A program made the position numbers and the translations under genes. A DNA stretch of 59,697 bases from Epilithonimonas bovis DSM 19482 (GTDB lineage Bacteria > Bacteroidota > Bacteroidia > Flavobacteriales > Weeksellaceae), in assembly GCF_900108115.1 (NCBI RefSeq), contig NZ_FTPU01000019.1, forward strand, positions 1 through 59,697. Direction: 5' to 3'. Each line of letters opens with the position of its first letter. Positions within the stretch are counted from its first letter, which is position 1. Under the pieces are notes generated by a model. That model ran no database searches, was not told where the DNA came from, and worked only from the letters and a program-made list of their open reading frames with translations. Positions 33,311 to 42,777 of the stretch are shown piece by piece.

Positions 33311-34945
33311 ATGAATTTATCAAAGAAAATAGCTATTACTGCTGCAGTAGGTTTTTTTGTAAACCTGTCTTTTGGACAGAGTGTTCAGGAGGGTGTGAAT
33401 TATGTAGATAGTCAAAAATACGCTAAAGCAAAACAAAACTTTACAGATCTGATTAATCAGAATCCTAAAGACGCTAATAATTATTTTTATCTGGGTAATA
33501 CTTACCTTACCCAATTTGAGCCCAATTTTGAACAGGCTCAGGACAATTTTAACAAAGGTCTGGCAGCCGACCCTAAAAGTTTCCTTAACAAAATCGGTTT
33601 GGCTACTGTAAAACTAGGCAAAGGTGACAAATCTGCCGTTGCAGAGATCCAACAGATTGTAAAAGATTCCAAAGAAAAAGATGCAGAAGTTCTTTACCGT
33701 GCAGGTGAGGCGCTTACCACATTTGAGAAAAACAGTTCACCGGATCTTGCCATTACTTTTTTGAATAAAGCCATAGAAAAAGCGCAAAAAGGTGGTGTTC
33801 CTGCCAATTATTATTACTCATTAGGTGATGCTTACAGATTAAAAAAAGATCCTGGTAATGCGATGTCAGCTTATGATAAAGCAGAATTGGTTGCTAAGAA
33901 CAAAGCGTCTGTTTACACAAGAATGGGAACGCTTTGGATTGCCGCACAACAATGGCAACGTGCCAAGGAAAATATTGATAAAGCTATAGCTGTAGACCCT
34001 ACTTATGCCCCTGCTTATAAAGCGTTGGCTGGTTTTAATATCAAGTATCAGAAAAATGCAGAGGCTACACAAAACCTTATCAATTATACCAAATACGCAG
34101 ACGAAGACCCTTATACACAGTTAGAGATTGCTAAGCTTTATTTTACTAATGAAGATTACGCCAATGCAAAAACTACTTTAGATTCTGTTTTTGACAAGGT
34201 AGATGATCCAATCAAATACAGATTAAGAGCTTACATCCAATATGGTGATGGCGATTATGCAGGTGCTCAGCAGAACATAACTACATTTTTGTCCAAGGCT
34301 GATAAAAGCAGATTGCAGCCTTCAGACGAAGGGTTACAAGGATTGATCGCAGCCGGTCTTGCTAAGAATGAAAAAGATGCGGCTAAAAAGGCGCAACTGG
34401 AGTCTACAGCTCAGCAGAAAATTGCAATTGCCAAAGCTGCTAAAGATGAAACGCTTAACTGGGACGAGGAGCTGGCAAAAGTAAAAGGCGGTATTACAGC
34501 TTCTTCGATAGATCAGGGGGCTACATCTCCTGCAATTGAAGCGCTTAAGGCCAAAGTTGCTGCCAATGCTCAGGATACAGATGCATTATACAAGTTAGCT
34601 CAGGCTTATCAGGAAGTTAAAAACTGGAATGGCGCGATCCTGACTTGGGGTAAAATGGCCGCTTTATTACCAGACTGGGCACCGGCTTATTACAGCCAGG
34701 GATATGCGTACCAGCAGGCTGGAAACAATGATATGGCCAAAACATCTTATGAGAAGTTTATCTCTCTTGTAAAACCTGCAGAAGTGGAAGCTAACAAGCA
34801 AAGCTTAGGTTATGCGCATTTCTTTGTCGCATTTATGGAGAAAGATTCTAATCCGGAAAAAGCAAAACAAAATATTGCAAAATCTCTGGAATATGAGCCA
34901 ACTTATCCTGATGCTGTCAATCTTCAGAAAGCCCTGAATAAGTAA
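33311..34945 (+). CDS. Secreted TPR-repeat protein
   Basis: From ATG 33311 the product is 544 residues with a signal peptide (NLSKKIAITAAVGFFVNLSF, then GQ). ATG 33293 is an alternative that adds six residues. The rest is tetratricopeptide repeats: NYFYLGNTYLTQFEPNFEQA, YYYSLGDAYRLKKDPGNAMS, YTRMGTLWIAAQQWQRAKEN and APAYYSQGYAYQQAGNNDMA, among others. It is probably a periplasmic scaffold. It follows the PstS-like gene and TonB cluster but has its own promoter. Confidence 0.87.
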   Translation: MNLSKKIAITAAVGFFVNLSFGQSVQEGVNYVDSQKYAKAKQNFTDLINQNPKDANNYFYLGNTYLTQFEPNFEQAQDNFNKGLAADPKSFLNKIGLATVKLGKGDKSAVAEIQQIVKDSKEKDAEVLYRAGEALTTFEKNSSPDLAITFLNKAIEKAQKGGVPANYYYSLGDAYRLKKDPGNAMSAYDKAELVAKNKASVYTRMGTLWIAAQQWQRAKENIDKAIAVDPTYAPAYKALAGFNIKYQKNAEATQNLINYTKYADEDPYTQLEIAKLYFTNEDYANAKTTLDSVFDKVDDPIKYRLRAYIQYGDGDYAGAQQNITTFLSKADKSRLQPSDEGLQGLIAAGLAKNEKDAAKKAQLESTAQQKIAIAKAAKDETLNWDEELAKVKGGITASSIDQGATSPAIEALKAKVAANAQDTDALYKLAQAYQEVKNWNGAILTWGKMAALLPDWAPAYYSQGYAYQQAGNNDMAKTSYEKFISLVKPAEVEANKQSLGYAHFFVAFMEKDSNPEKAKQNIAKSLEYEPTYPDAVNLQKALNK

Positions 34946-34963
34946 TAATAATCTTACCAATAC

Positions 34964-34999
34964 AAGCTTCCCGATTACATCAATTGGGAAGCTTTGTTT
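34964..34999 (+). terminator. Terminator of the TPR protein gene
   Basis: AAGCTTCCC (34964-34972) pairs with GGGAAGCTT (34986-34994), followed by TGTTTTT. The bshB1 -7 box follows within ten bases. Confidence 0.8.
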
Positions 35000-35003
35000 T
35001 TAG

Positions 35004-35011
35004 TAAATTTG
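35004..35011 (+). promoter_or_regulatory. bshB1 promoter -7 box
   Basis: TAAATTTG lies 17 bases before ATG 35029; a TTG at 34984-34986 is 17 bases upstream but inside the preceding terminator stem. Confidence 0.5.
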
Positions 35012-35028
35012 TAAAAAATATCAGAAGT

Positions 35029-35748
35029 ATGACATGTGATATATTGGCAATCGGTGCCCATCCTGATGATGTGGAACTTGGTTGCGGCGGAACCATTGTT
35101 AAACTAATCTCTGAGGGGAAAAAAATAGGAATCATTGATCTCACAGAAGGCGAATTAGGTACCAGAGGAACCCGTGATACAAGAGCTGCTGAAGCCAAAA
35201 ATGCTGCTGAGATTATGGGAATCAGCGTCCGTGAAAATCTAAAGCTTAAGGATGGTTTTCTTAACAATTCCGAAGAGTATCAACTGAAAATTGTGGAAAA
35301 GATAAGGAAGTACAGACCCGAAATAATCCTGGCCAACGCGATTGACGACCGGCACCCGGATCATGCCAAAGCCGCAAAACTGATCTCTGACGCATGTTTC
35401 CTGTCTGGACTTAGAAAAATCGAGACCTATGACGAAGGAGCACTTCAGGAAGTTTGGCGTCCCAAACATGTCTTCCATTATATCCAGTGGAAGCATATTG
35501 TACCGGATTTTGTCATCGATATCACCGGATTTTTAGATCAAAAAATAGAGGCTTGCATGGCGTACAAAACACAGTTTTATGATCCCAATTCTGATGAACC
35601 TGTCACACCTATTGCAACCAAGGATTTTTTGGAGAGCCTTACATACAGAGCACAGGATCTTGGCCGGCTGTCGGGTGTAACGTATGCAGAAGGCTTTACC
35701 ACAGAAAAATTACTGGCATTTAAAAATTTTGACGGAATTATTTGTTAA
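35029..35748 (+). CDS. bshB1: BshB1-type deacetylase (bacillithiol biosynthesis)
   Basis: BshB1 removes the acetyl group from GlcNAc-malate in bacillithiol synthesis. The 239-residue protein starts MTCDILAIGAHPDDVELGCG, where AHPDD is the zinc motif of the PIG-L/LmbE fold, and continues with GELGTRGTRDTRAAEA, NAIDDRHPDHAKAAKL (third zinc ligand region) and GRLSGVTYAEGF. Starting earlier (34984) would include the terminator and promoter. Bacillithiol is the main low-molecular thiol of many Bacteroidota; bshA and bshC are not in the window. Confidence 0.9.
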   Translation: MTCDILAIGAHPDDVELGCGGTIVKLISEGKKIGIIDLTEGELGTRGTRDTRAAEAKNAAEIMGISVRENLKLKDGFLNNSEEYQLKIVEKIRKYRPEIILANAIDDRHPDHAKAAKLISDACFLSGLRKIETYDEGALQEVWRPKHVFHYIQWKHIVPDFVIDITGFLDQKIEACMAYKTQFYDPNSDEPVTPIATKDFLESLTYRAQDLGRLSGVTYAEGFTTEKLLAFKNFDGIIC

Positions 35749-35773
35749 TAACAAAGAAAATATTATATATTTG
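35742..35773 (+). promoter_or_regulatory. tRNA-His promoter
   Basis: TTG (35742-35744) and TATATTTG (35766-35773) are 21 bases apart, and the tRNA begins 13 bases later. Confidence 0.6.
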
Positions 35774-35786
35774 CACACGCAAAAAC

Positions 35787-35861
<75 letters not shown>

Positions 35862-35865
35862 CAAC

Positions 35866-35899
35866 AAAAATCGCTTCTCTTAAGAGAAGCGATTTTTTT
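35866..35899 (+). terminator. tRNA-His terminator
   Basis: Bases 35866-35881 and 35882-35897 form a perfect palindrome (stem core ATCGCTTCTC/GAGAAGCGAT) followed by T, starting five bases after the tRNA. Confidence 0.85.
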
Positions 35900-35928
35900 A
35901 TTTTGTATCACATGATTCATCTAATAAA

Positions 35929-35956
35929 AAAGCGCATTATCTAGATAATGCGCTTT
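35929..35956 (-). terminator. Terminator of the DUF3276 gene
   Basis: A perfect 28-base palindrome built on AAAGCGCATTATCT lies 10 bases beyond the stop codon of the leftward gene and is followed by a T-run on the minus strand. Confidence 0.8.
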
Positions 35957-35966
35957 GGTTTTTATA

Positions 35967-36305
35967 TTAGACTTCATCATCAGACTCAATCGTATAAGAT
36001 GATCTGGTCTTATAGTCTTTATCATGTCTTTCTGATATAACATCTTCCCCTTTCTGCTGAATGATAAAATCTGTAGATTCATTGAACAGTTCCTGGAAAC
36101 TTTTAAAATCTTCTTTATAAAGATAAATTTTATGTTTTTCAAAAGTTGCTTCCCCGTTTTCACCGAAGTTCTTTTTACTTTCTGTAATCGTTAAATAATA
36201 ATCACCCGCTTTTGTCTCCCGCACATCAAAGAAATATGTTCTTCTGCCTGCTTTCAACACCTTTGTGAAAATCTCATTCTCATGTCGTTCCTTAAATTCA
36301 CTCAT
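35967..36305 (-). CDS. PUR-alpha-like DUF3276 protein
   Basis: From ATG 36305 the protein is 112 residues (MSEFKERHENEIFTKVLKAG); a longer frame to 36338 has no support and runs over the promoter. RRTYFFDVRETKAGDYYLTI and FEKHKIYLYKEDFKSFQELF form the PUR repeat fold that binds single-stranded nucleic acid. The family is widespread and well conserved in Bacteroidota, with a nucleic-acid-binding role inferred from structure. The tail is acidic (ESDDEV). Confidence 0.88.
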   Translation of the reverse strand: MSEFKERHENEIFTKVLKAGRRTYFFDVRETKAGDYYLTITESKKNFGENGEATFEKHKIYLYKEDFKSFQELFNESTDFIIQQKGEDVISERHDKDYKTRSSYTIESDDEV

Positions 36306-36335
36306 TGTTAAATATTTTTTAGAAATCTGTATTAA

Positions 36336-36364
36336 CAAATATAACAGAATTATCGGAATTTCAA
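36336..36364 (-). promoter_or_regulatory. Promoter of the DUF3276 gene
   Basis: On the minus strand TTG (36362-36364) and TATATTTG (36336-36343) are 18 bases apart; ATG 36305 lies 30 bases beyond. Confidence 0.6.
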
Positions 36365-36443
36365 AATATTTTGTTAAAAAAAGATGCTAAATACCGGTTT
36401 TTCTTAAATTTTTGATAAAATGTGATAAGTGATTTAATAAAAA

Positions 36444-38132
36444 TTAATTCAGGTGAAGTATATGATCTGCCCTTTTTGCGCTTGATTCTCTGTGAGTTAT
36501 TATAATAGATGTGGTGGTTTTTATATCCTTATCTATATTTTGCAGGATATTTTCTTCTGTCTCTGTGTCCAGGGCAGAGAGGCAATCGTCGAAAATAAGG
36601 ATGTTAGGTTTTTTTATCATTGCCCGTGCAATGCAAATCCTTTGTTTCTGGCCTCCGGAGAGCATTACACCGCGTTCTCCCACCATGGTGTTATATTTAT
36701 TTTTAAACTCTTCTATATTCTTGTGGACATCCGCTTTTTTCGCCATTTCTACCACCAGATGATGTGATGGGTGATCTACAGCAAAGCCAATGTTGTTCTC
36801 TATGGTGTCAGAGAAAAGATAACTCTCCTGTGGCGTATAACCAATCTGGTCTCTGTACAATTGCAGATTATGGTCTTTCAGATTCTTTCCATCGATCAAT
36901 ATTTCACCTTCATCAGGATCAATAAGCCTGCAAATTAATTGGGCGATTGTAGATTTGCCGCTTCCTGTTTTCCCCATGATGGCTAATGATTTCCCGGCAT
37001 CTACTTTGAAACTTAGATTTTCCAAAGCTTTGATGCCAGTATTTGGGTAAGTATAACTCAGATTGCGAAATTCGATTGTTCCGGTTATGGGGTAGGTTTC
37101 GCCGTTGGTATTAATAATCTCAGACTTCATGTCCAAAAATTCATTCACACGCTGCATACTGGCTTCTGCCCTCTGGTTGACTGATGTTACCCAACCCAGC
37201 ATAGAAAACGGAAAAATAAGCATATTGATGTACATGAAAAAGTCTGCGATCGTCCCCACACTCATTTCCCCGGCAATATATTTTTGTCCGCCGATGTAGA
37301 GTATGGCAACATTCAGAAGGCCGATAACAAAAATAATAATGGTAAAAAAGTAAGCCTCGGTACGGGCAAGATCCAGGGCTTTGTCCTGATAATCCTTAAC
37401 CTTGATACCATAATTTTTTTCGATGTACCGCTCTTTGCTGAAAAACTTAACCACGCGGATCCCGGAGAAGCTATCCTGTACAAAAGTTGAAATCGCAGAC
37501 TGGCTCTTCTGCATTATTTTCGATTTTTTGTTGATAATATCGCTTACTTTATAAATACCATAAGAGAGTATAGGCAGAGGAATAAGTGTCCAAAGCGTCA
37601 TCTGCAGGTCGGTCATAAACATATAGACGCTGGTGATGATCAACAGGATAATGAGATTGACCACATACATCACGCCTGGTCCCAGATACATCCGTATGGC
37701 AACAACATCCTCACTCAATCGGTTGAGAAGGTCGCCAATCGTCGTCTTTTTATAATCGGTTACAGATAACTCCTGATAATGCCGATAAATTTTGTTTTTT
37801 AACTCATATTCTATCCTTCGTGAAGCTACTATAATCGTCTGGCGCATCATAAAAGTAAAAAAACCGGAAAGGAGTGAGCAGACAATCAATATCCCCGAAT
37901 TGATAAAAATAATCCGGAAATAAGTCCAGTTGTTCTTTATGTTATCAATAATATTAAGATCGGGCGACAGTTGCAGTGTAGAATAATTCTTCTCGATAAT
38001 ATTGATGGTTTGCCCAATATACTGGATCTTGTAGATCGCAAAAAAGTTGCTCAGGACAATGAATAAGAATCCCAAGAAAAGTAACGATCGGTGTTTCCAG
38101 AAATATGGGTTGAGTGTTTTTAGCGCTTTCAT
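36444..38132 (-). CDS. ABC exporter, fused permease and ATPase (MdlA-like)
   Basis: The 562-residue half-transporter has six membrane helices in residues about 15-310 and a C-terminal ATPase: Walker A IMGKTGSGKSTIAQL near residue 385, Q-loop region GYTPQESYLFSD, signature MLSGGQKQRICIARAM, Walker B ILIFDDCLSALD and switch IIITHRESS. Overall it resembles the MdlA/multidrug exporter subfamily, probably as a homodimer or with a partner elsewhere. Substrate is unknown. It is divergent from mqo. Confidence 0.92.
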   Translation of the reverse strand: MKALKTLNPYFWKHRSLLFLGFLFIVLSNFFAIYKIQYIGQTINIIEKNYSTLQLSPDLNIIDNIKNNWTYFRIIFINSGILIVCSLLSGFFTFMMRQTIIVASRRIEYELKNKIYRHYQELSVTDYKKTTIGDLLNRLSEDVVAIRMYLGPGVMYVVNLIILLIITSVYMFMTDLQMTLWTLIPLPILSYGIYKVSDIINKKSKIMQKSQSAISTFVQDSFSGIRVVKFFSKERYIEKNYGIKVKDYQDKALDLARTEAYFFTIIIFVIGLLNVAILYIGGQKYIAGEMSVGTIADFFMYINMLIFPFSMLGWVTSVNQRAEASMQRVNEFLDMKSEIINTNGETYPITGTIEFRNLSYTYPNTGIKALENLSFKVDAGKSLAIMGKTGSGKSTIAQLICRLIDPDEGEILIDGKNLKDHNLQLYRDQIGYTPQESYLFSDTIENNIGFAVDHPSHHLVVEMAKKADVHKNIEEFKNKYNTMVGERGVMLSGGQKQRICIARAMIKKPNILIFDDCLSALDTETEENILQNIDKDIKTTTSIIITHRESSAKRADHILHLN

Positions 38133-38162
38133 TTTTTAAGCTTTGATTTTCCAAAGCTGCTG

Positions 38163-38170
38163 CAAAATTA
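38163..38170 (-). promoter_or_regulatory. Promoter -7 box of the ABC exporter gene
   Basis: On the minus strand TAATTTTG lies 30 bases before ATG 38132. No clear -33 TTG is seen. Confidence 0.5.
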
Positions 38171-38273
38171 ATAAATATAAATTTCAGAATAGGTTTTGAG
38201 ATTTAATTTGAAAATTATTCATATTTAGATGGATTTTTACGTGCAAAATCGTGTTAAAATTGACATTAATGAG

Positions 38274-38281
38274 TAATTTTG
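38274..38281 (+). promoter_or_regulatory. mqo promoter -7 box
   Basis: TAATTTTG lies 24 bases before ATG 38306. It overlaps an alternative TTG start at 38279, which makes that start unlikely. Confidence 0.5.
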
Positions 38282-38305
38282 TATCTGCAAAAATCTAAAC
38301 AAGAT

Positions 38306-39787
38306 ATGACTCCTAAACCAAAATATGACGTCGCGTTAATTGGAGGTGGTATCATGAGTGCAACATTGGCAACAATGCTTCATGAATTTGACCCCAATCT
38401 GGAAATTGTAATTTTTGAAAGACTTGGCGAGGTTGCAAAAGAAAGCTCCTCTGCCTGGAACAATGCAGGAACAGGACATTCCGCTTTTTGTGAACTGAAT
38501 TATACGCCGGAAAAAGATGGTAAAATCGATATAAAGAAGGCCGAGTATATTGCAGAACAGTTTGAGGTTTCCAAACAGTTTTGGTCTTATTTAATTAATA
38601 AAAACATTATACACAGCCCAAAAGAATTTATCAACTCCTGTCCTCACATGAGCTTTGTGTTTGGGGAAAAGGATGTAGAATTTCTTAAAAAAAGGCATCA
38701 GGCCCTGCAGCAATCTCCATTATTCCAGGGGATGGAATATAGTGACGACCACGGCAAACTCAACGAATGGATTCCTCTGATGATGCAGAAGAGAATGGCT
38801 ACCGATAAATTAGCCGCTACCAAGATGGACATGGGTACCGACGTAGACTTTGGGATGTTGGCTACCAAACTGATACAACATCTGGATAGTACAGAATCGG
38901 TAGAAGTGTTTACTTATCACGAGGTGAAGGATATCAATGCAGATGGCCATGGTGGCTGGGAGATGAAGGTGAACGACAGAAAGAATCTCCATAAACAGAC
39001 AATACATGCAGATTTTGTGTTTATTGGTGCGGGTGGCTATGCGTTGCCGTTGTTGGAAAGTTCCGGGATTGAGGAAAGCCGTGGTTATGGTGGTTTTCCG
39101 GTGAGCGGGCAGTGGCTGGTAACAACCAATCCCGAATTGGTAGAGAAACATCACGCCAAAGTTTATACACAGGCTACAGTAGGCGCGCCGCCAATGTCTG
39201 TTCCGCATCTGGATCTTCGGATTATTGACGGTAAAAAGGCTTTGCTTTTTGGCCCATTTGCAGGTTTTTCAACCAAATTTCTTAAGGAAGGCAGCTATCT
39301 TGATCTTCCGGAAAGTATCAATTTCAAAAATATCCGTTCATTATTTGGTGCTTGGTGGCACAATATGCCTCTTACAAGATACCTTATTCAGCAGGTTACC
39401 ATGAGCAAATCTCAAAGAATGTCTCACCTGCGGGATTTTGTAACTGATGCTAAAGAAGATGATTGGGAACTGAAACATGCAGGACAGCGTGTGCAAATTA
39501 TCAAACGTGACCGATTTGAAGGCGGCAGGCTGGAATTTGGGACCGAAGTAGTCGTTAACAAAGATGGAAATATTGCATCACTTCTTGGCGCATCGCCGGG
39601 CGCAAGTACTTCTGCATTTGCGATGATTATGGTTTTGGAAAAATGTTTTGGTGACAAACTGAAAACAGAATGGCACGAAAAACTTCTGGAAATGATCCCT
39701 AGTTATGGTAAAAAGCTGGCCGAACATCCGGAACTGATTAATACAATCCGGACCTATTCCAAAGAAAAGCTGGAGTTACAATACTAG
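38306..39787 (+). CDS. mqo: Malate:quinone oxidoreductase
   Basis: Mqo oxidises malate to oxaloacetate and passes electrons to quinone at the membrane. From ATG 38306 it has 493 residues. KYDVALIGGGIMSATLATML is the FAD-binding motif, followed by ESSSAWNNAGTGHSAFCELN and NYTPEKDGKIDIKKA, which are specific to Mqo. GPFAGFSTKFLKEGSYLDL and LLGASPGASTSAFAMI lie in the C-terminal half. It has no membrane helix, consistent with a peripheral enzyme. A small conserved gene follows after 12 bases. Confidence 0.96.
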   Translation: MTPKPKYDVALIGGGIMSATLATMLHEFDPNLEIVIFERLGEVAKESSSAWNNAGTGHSAFCELNYTPEKDGKIDIKKAEYIAEQFEVSKQFWSYLINKNIIHSPKEFINSCPHMSFVFGEKDVEFLKKRHQALQQSPLFQGMEYSDDHGKLNEWIPLMMQKRMATDKLAATKMDMGTDVDFGMLATKLIQHLDSTESVEVFTYHEVKDINADGHGGWEMKVNDRKNLHKQTIHADFVFIGAGGYALPLLESSGIEESRGYGGFPVSGQWLVTTNPELVEKHHAKVYTQATVGAPPMSVPHLDLRIIDGKKALLFGPFAGFSTKFLKEGSYLDLPESINFKNIRSLFGAWWHNMPLTRYLIQQVTMSKSQRMSHLRDFVTDAKEDDWELKHAGQRVQIIKRDRFEGGRLEFGTEVVVNKDGNIASLLGASPGASTSAFAMIMVLEKCFGDKLKTEWHEKLLEMIPSYGKKLAEHPELINTIRTYSKEKLELQY

Positions 39788-39799
39788 ATAATTGTGATA

Positions 39800-40192
39800 A
39801 TGGAAGAAACCATTGTAAAACCTGTCATCGCTGATGAACTTCTGCTACAGTTGCAAGCTGAAATAGTGCAGGAGAAGCAGGTTATTTTACACTGTGGTTA
39901 TAAGTCAGATGTCCATCTGGAAGAGAAAATTAGGATTTGGTCTTCTACCTATCTTGTAGACAGGCATTCCAACCATATTTCTAAATTGATCCACTGTGAA
40001 AATATCAGCCTTTATCCGGAATGGACAGATCTTCCTTTTGGAAAGCAGTATTGGTTTACCCTTGTTTTTTCTGGTTTGCCGTCGGATTGTACGGTTTTCG
40101 ATTTTATCGAATATATTCCACAGTCCGGAGGATTTTTCCGGGAAGGCATCAGCAGAAATGCTTCTGATGTTTACAAAATTCAGATAGATTAG
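39800..40192 (+). CDS. Conserved hypothetical protein
   Basis: The 130-residue cytoplasmic protein (MEETIVKPVIADELLLQLQA) has an alternating beta pattern with LIHCENISLYPEWTDLPFGK and YWFTLVFSGLPSDCTVFDFI. I do not recognise a family with confidence. ATG 39800 is preferred over GTG 39794. It starts 12 bases after the mqo stop, so it shares that transcript. A bidirectional terminator follows. Expression with mqo does not by itself show a link in function. Confidence 0.75.
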   Translation: MEETIVKPVIADELLLQLQAEIVQEKQVILHCGYKSDVHLEEKIRIWSSTYLVDRHSNHISKLIHCENISLYPEWTDLPFGKQYWFTLVFSGLPSDCTVFDFIEYIPQSGGFFREGISRNASDVYKIQID

Positions 40193-40195
40193 TAA

Positions 40196-40228
40196 AAAAG
40201 GTTCAGATATGTTTTCTGAACCTTTTTT
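40196..40228. terminator. Bidirectional terminator
   Basis: AAAAGGTTCAG (40196-40206) pairs with CTGAACCTTTT (40216-40226). It serves the rightward mqo-linked gene and the leftward dapA, whose stop is at 40232. Confidence 0.85.
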
Positions 40229-40231
40229 GTT

Positions 40232-41110
40232 TTAGTTAGCAAGCTTTTGCATCTGCTGTCTAATCTTGTCCTGCAGTCCTTCTGATGCTGCAACCAAAGG
40301 AAGACGGAGATAATTCTTGATAATTCCTTTTTCTGCAAGTATGGTTTTTACGCCGCAAGGATTGCCTTCTGCAAAAATCAGGCGTGTGATTTCTACCATT
40401 ACGTTATGAATTTTATAAGCTTCATCCACTTCGCGATTGAGAGCCAGTTTTACCATCGTAGAAAACTCTTTGGGATAGGCCTGCCCAATCACAGAGATGA
40501 CACCATCCCCACCAGCCAGTGTTACCGGAAGTGTGTACTCATCATCACCGGACATCAGCGAGAAATGTTCTGGTTTTTGTCTCAGGATATCAAAATATTG
40601 CAGGATGTTTGGCGCTGCTTCTTTAATCATAAAAAGATTAGGGAATTCATTTGCCAGACGCAGCGTTGTAGAGGCTTCCACATTTTGGCCTGTTCTGCCA
40701 GGTACGTTATAAATGATAATCTTAGCTCCTGTCTCTGCCAAGGCTTTATAATGCTGGTAAAGACCTTCCTGATTTGGTTTGTTATAATAAGGCGATACGG
40801 ATAATACAGCATCAAAATCTGACAGATCCGTTTCTTTGATCTGTTTCACCACCTCGGCAGTATTGTTCCCGCCAATGCCAAGAACCAATGGTAGCCTGTT
40901 GTTATTAATCTTAGTGATATGAGCGATGACCTTTTCTTTCTCTTCCTTAGAAAGTGTTGCAGCTTCTGCTGTGGTTCCCAATACGACAAGAAAGTTGGTG
41001 CCGTTATCTATATTATAATCAATTAATCTGGTAAGAGAATCGTAATCTACAGAAAGATCTTCGTTGAAAGGTGTTACCAGAGCTACACCCACGCCTTTTA
41101 ACTGAGCCAT
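40232..41110 (-). CDS. dapA: 4-hydroxy-tetrahydrodipicolinate synthase
   Basis: DapA condenses pyruvate with aspartate semialdehyde in lysine and diaminopimelate synthesis. The 292-residue TIM barrel has LVVLGTTAEAATLSKEEKEK, VLSVSPYYNKPNQEGLYQHY, IIIYNVPGRTGQNV with the conserved Tyr, LFMIKEAAPN with the Schiff-base Lys near residue 162, and SLMSGDDEYTLPVTLAGGDG. It is a single gene, with a -7 box upstream. Confidence 0.95.
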   Translation of the reverse strand: MAQLKGVGVALVTPFNEDLSVDYDSLTRLIDYNIDNGTNFLVVLGTTAEAATLSKEEKEKVIAHITKINNNRLPLVLGIGGNNTAEVVKQIKETDLSDFDAVLSVSPYYNKPNQEGLYQHYKALAETGAKIIIYNVPGRTGQNVEASTTLRLANEFPNLFMIKEAAPNILQYFDILRQKPEHFSLMSGDDEYTLPVTLAGGDGVISVIGQAYPKEFSTMVKLALNREVDEAYKIHNVMVEITRLIFAEGNPCGVKTILAEKGIIKNYLRLPLVAASEGLQDKIRQQMQKLAN

Positions 41111-41131
41111 TTTTATAAAAAATTAATTTCC

Positions 41132-41139
41132 CAAAGTTA
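41132..41139 (-). promoter_or_regulatory. dapA promoter -7 box
   Basis: On the minus strand TAACTTTG lies 21 bases before ATG 41110. No clear -33 TTG is seen. Confidence 0.5.
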
Positions 41140-41270
41140 AAGTTTTTCATTAGAATGTTAGGCATAGAGGATTGTTTTTTTGGCGAGTGAAGTAAGTTTT
41201 ATGTAAATGAAATTTTTTAAATAATCATAAGAGATGCTACTGTTTACTTAGAGTATTGCCAGACTTTCTA

Positions 41271-41278
41271 TATTTTTG
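41271..41278 (+). promoter_or_regulatory. Promoter -7 box of the membrane protein gene
   Basis: TATTTTTG lies 14 bases before ATG 41293. The nearest TTG (41255-41257) is only 13 bases upstream, closer than usual. Confidence 0.5.
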
Positions 41279-41292
41279 TAAAAAACTAATTG

Positions 41293-42714
41293 ATGAAGAC
41301 AAAAAGCTATACTTTCCTGTGGATTATATTAATTCTCAATGTTATCATTTCGCCACTCTTTATTCCAAATGGTGGGTTAATAGGTGACATACAGCATTAT
41401 GTAAGGCTTGCTTATTATTTGCCGGATGTTAAATGGAGCCTGTATCCTCTTGGTTATCCATTTTTTTTGAGAGCGTTTTATACCATTACCGGTGATTATT
41501 ATTGGGCTGGCAGGCTTATTAATATCTTATGTTTTACGGCGATTGGCCTTTTTGCCTACCTGAAAAGTTTTCATTTTAAGGAAACTGTTATTTTGCTTTG
41601 TGCCAAGATTTTTATTTACTCGTATTTCAATATTCTTTCAGAGGGGATTTTCCTGTGCCTGATGTATTTTTTATTTTACATCTTGTATCAATATTTTTAC
41701 GGGCAAAAGAGAAAACAACTGGTATTAGCGGGATCTCTTCTAATGATCTTGCTTTTCAGCATTCGGTATTCCGCTTTATATATCTATTTTGCTTTATGCA
41801 TTTATTATGTATTTTATTATTTTTCTAAGTTAAAACAACAAAACGTCGCGTTTTTCAAAGCGTCATATTTTTGGTTTTTGTTTTTTTCAGGAGCCGGGAT
41901 ATTTCTATATGCCTTGTTTAATTACCTGAACTTTGGAGATGTAATGGGAGAAGGATTTAGAAACCCGTCTGATCTTAAGCTTTTTACAGAGGAGTTTTAT
42001 ATAGCTGTATTTGGTCTTTTTAATGCCTTCAACCCGGTACTGGCAATCAAATCAGTAAAATTAACACCGCGCGCTTTGGCTGTAGAACTGTTTTTATTGA
42101 TTATTAATTTCATATCCATTGGGTATTTTGTAAAGATCAGTAAAAATTATTTTAGGAAAACAAGGGATTTTTACTTTTACGGACTGATAATTTTTATCGG
42201 TATTAGTTATCTGCTGTTGATTTTCCTTTCGTCTTTTTATCAGGGCATTGATAATATGGACATGCGGATACTTTGTGAAGGCTCTTTCTGTTTTTTCTAT
42301 GTATTCATTTTCATTTATTATAAAGAGAAATATAATGAAAAAGTCATATTTTGTACGGCTGTATTTTCATTCGTTTTCAATACCATTTATGCCATAAAAA
42401 TCCCCAAATTTTATCTTACTCAAAAATATGAGGTAGAAAAAAAACAAGGAGATATTGGAAATAAAAAATATTTTTTTGATGACATTGGCGATCATGAAGA
42501 TAATGGTTATAAAATTCCTTTAACCAATAAAATAGTAAGGTATAATAACCCTTATGTGCAAAGCGGGTTTATCAACGCCTACATTATTATGACAAAATAT
42601 CCCCAGATATATATTCTTCTGGATGAATCAACCGTAAATAATAAAGAACTTATTATCTATAATTCTCAGTTGCAGAATGCGGCAAACAATGAGCATAAAC
42701 CTGATAAAAAATAG
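41293..42714 (+). CDS. Polytopic membrane protein, possibly glycosyltransferase-like
   Basis: The 473-residue protein has about ten hydrophobic helices. A first loop (GGLIGDIQHYVRLAYYLPDV, then KWSLYPLGYPFFLRAFY) contains an acidic residue after helix 1, as in GT-C fold mannosyl/arabinosyl transferases, but the match is loose and I cannot name the family. The C-terminus (from about residue 375) is soluble, Asn/Lys-rich and AT-rich in sequence. It is a single gene with its own promoter; no other glycan genes are adjacent. Confidence 0.7.
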   Translation: MKTKSYTFLWIILILNVIISPLFIPNGGLIGDIQHYVRLAYYLPDVKWSLYPLGYPFFLRAFYTITGDYYWAGRLINILCFTAIGLFAYLKSFHFKETVILLCAKIFIYSYFNILSEGIFLCLMYFLFYILYQYFYGQKRKQLVLAGSLLMILLFSIRYSALYIYFALCIYYVFYYFSKLKQQNVAFFKASYFWFLFFSGAGIFLYALFNYLNFGDVMGEGFRNPSDLKLFTEEFYIAVFGLFNAFNPVLAIKSVKLTPRALAVELFLLIINFISIGYFVKISKNYFRKTRDFYFYGLIIFIGISYLLLIFLSSFYQGIDNMDMRILCEGSFCFFYVFIFIYYKEKYNEKVIFCTAVFSFVFNTIYAIKIPKFYLTQKYEVEKKQGDIGNKKYFFDDIGDHEDNGYKIPLTNKIVRYNNPYVQSGFINAYIIMTKYPQIYILLDESTVNNKELIIYNSQLQNAANNEHKPDKK

Positions 42715-42777
42715 TTTTGATTGGTTAGGATGTTTTTTAATTTTCTGTAATCTCACAAACATTATCAGTTTAATTAT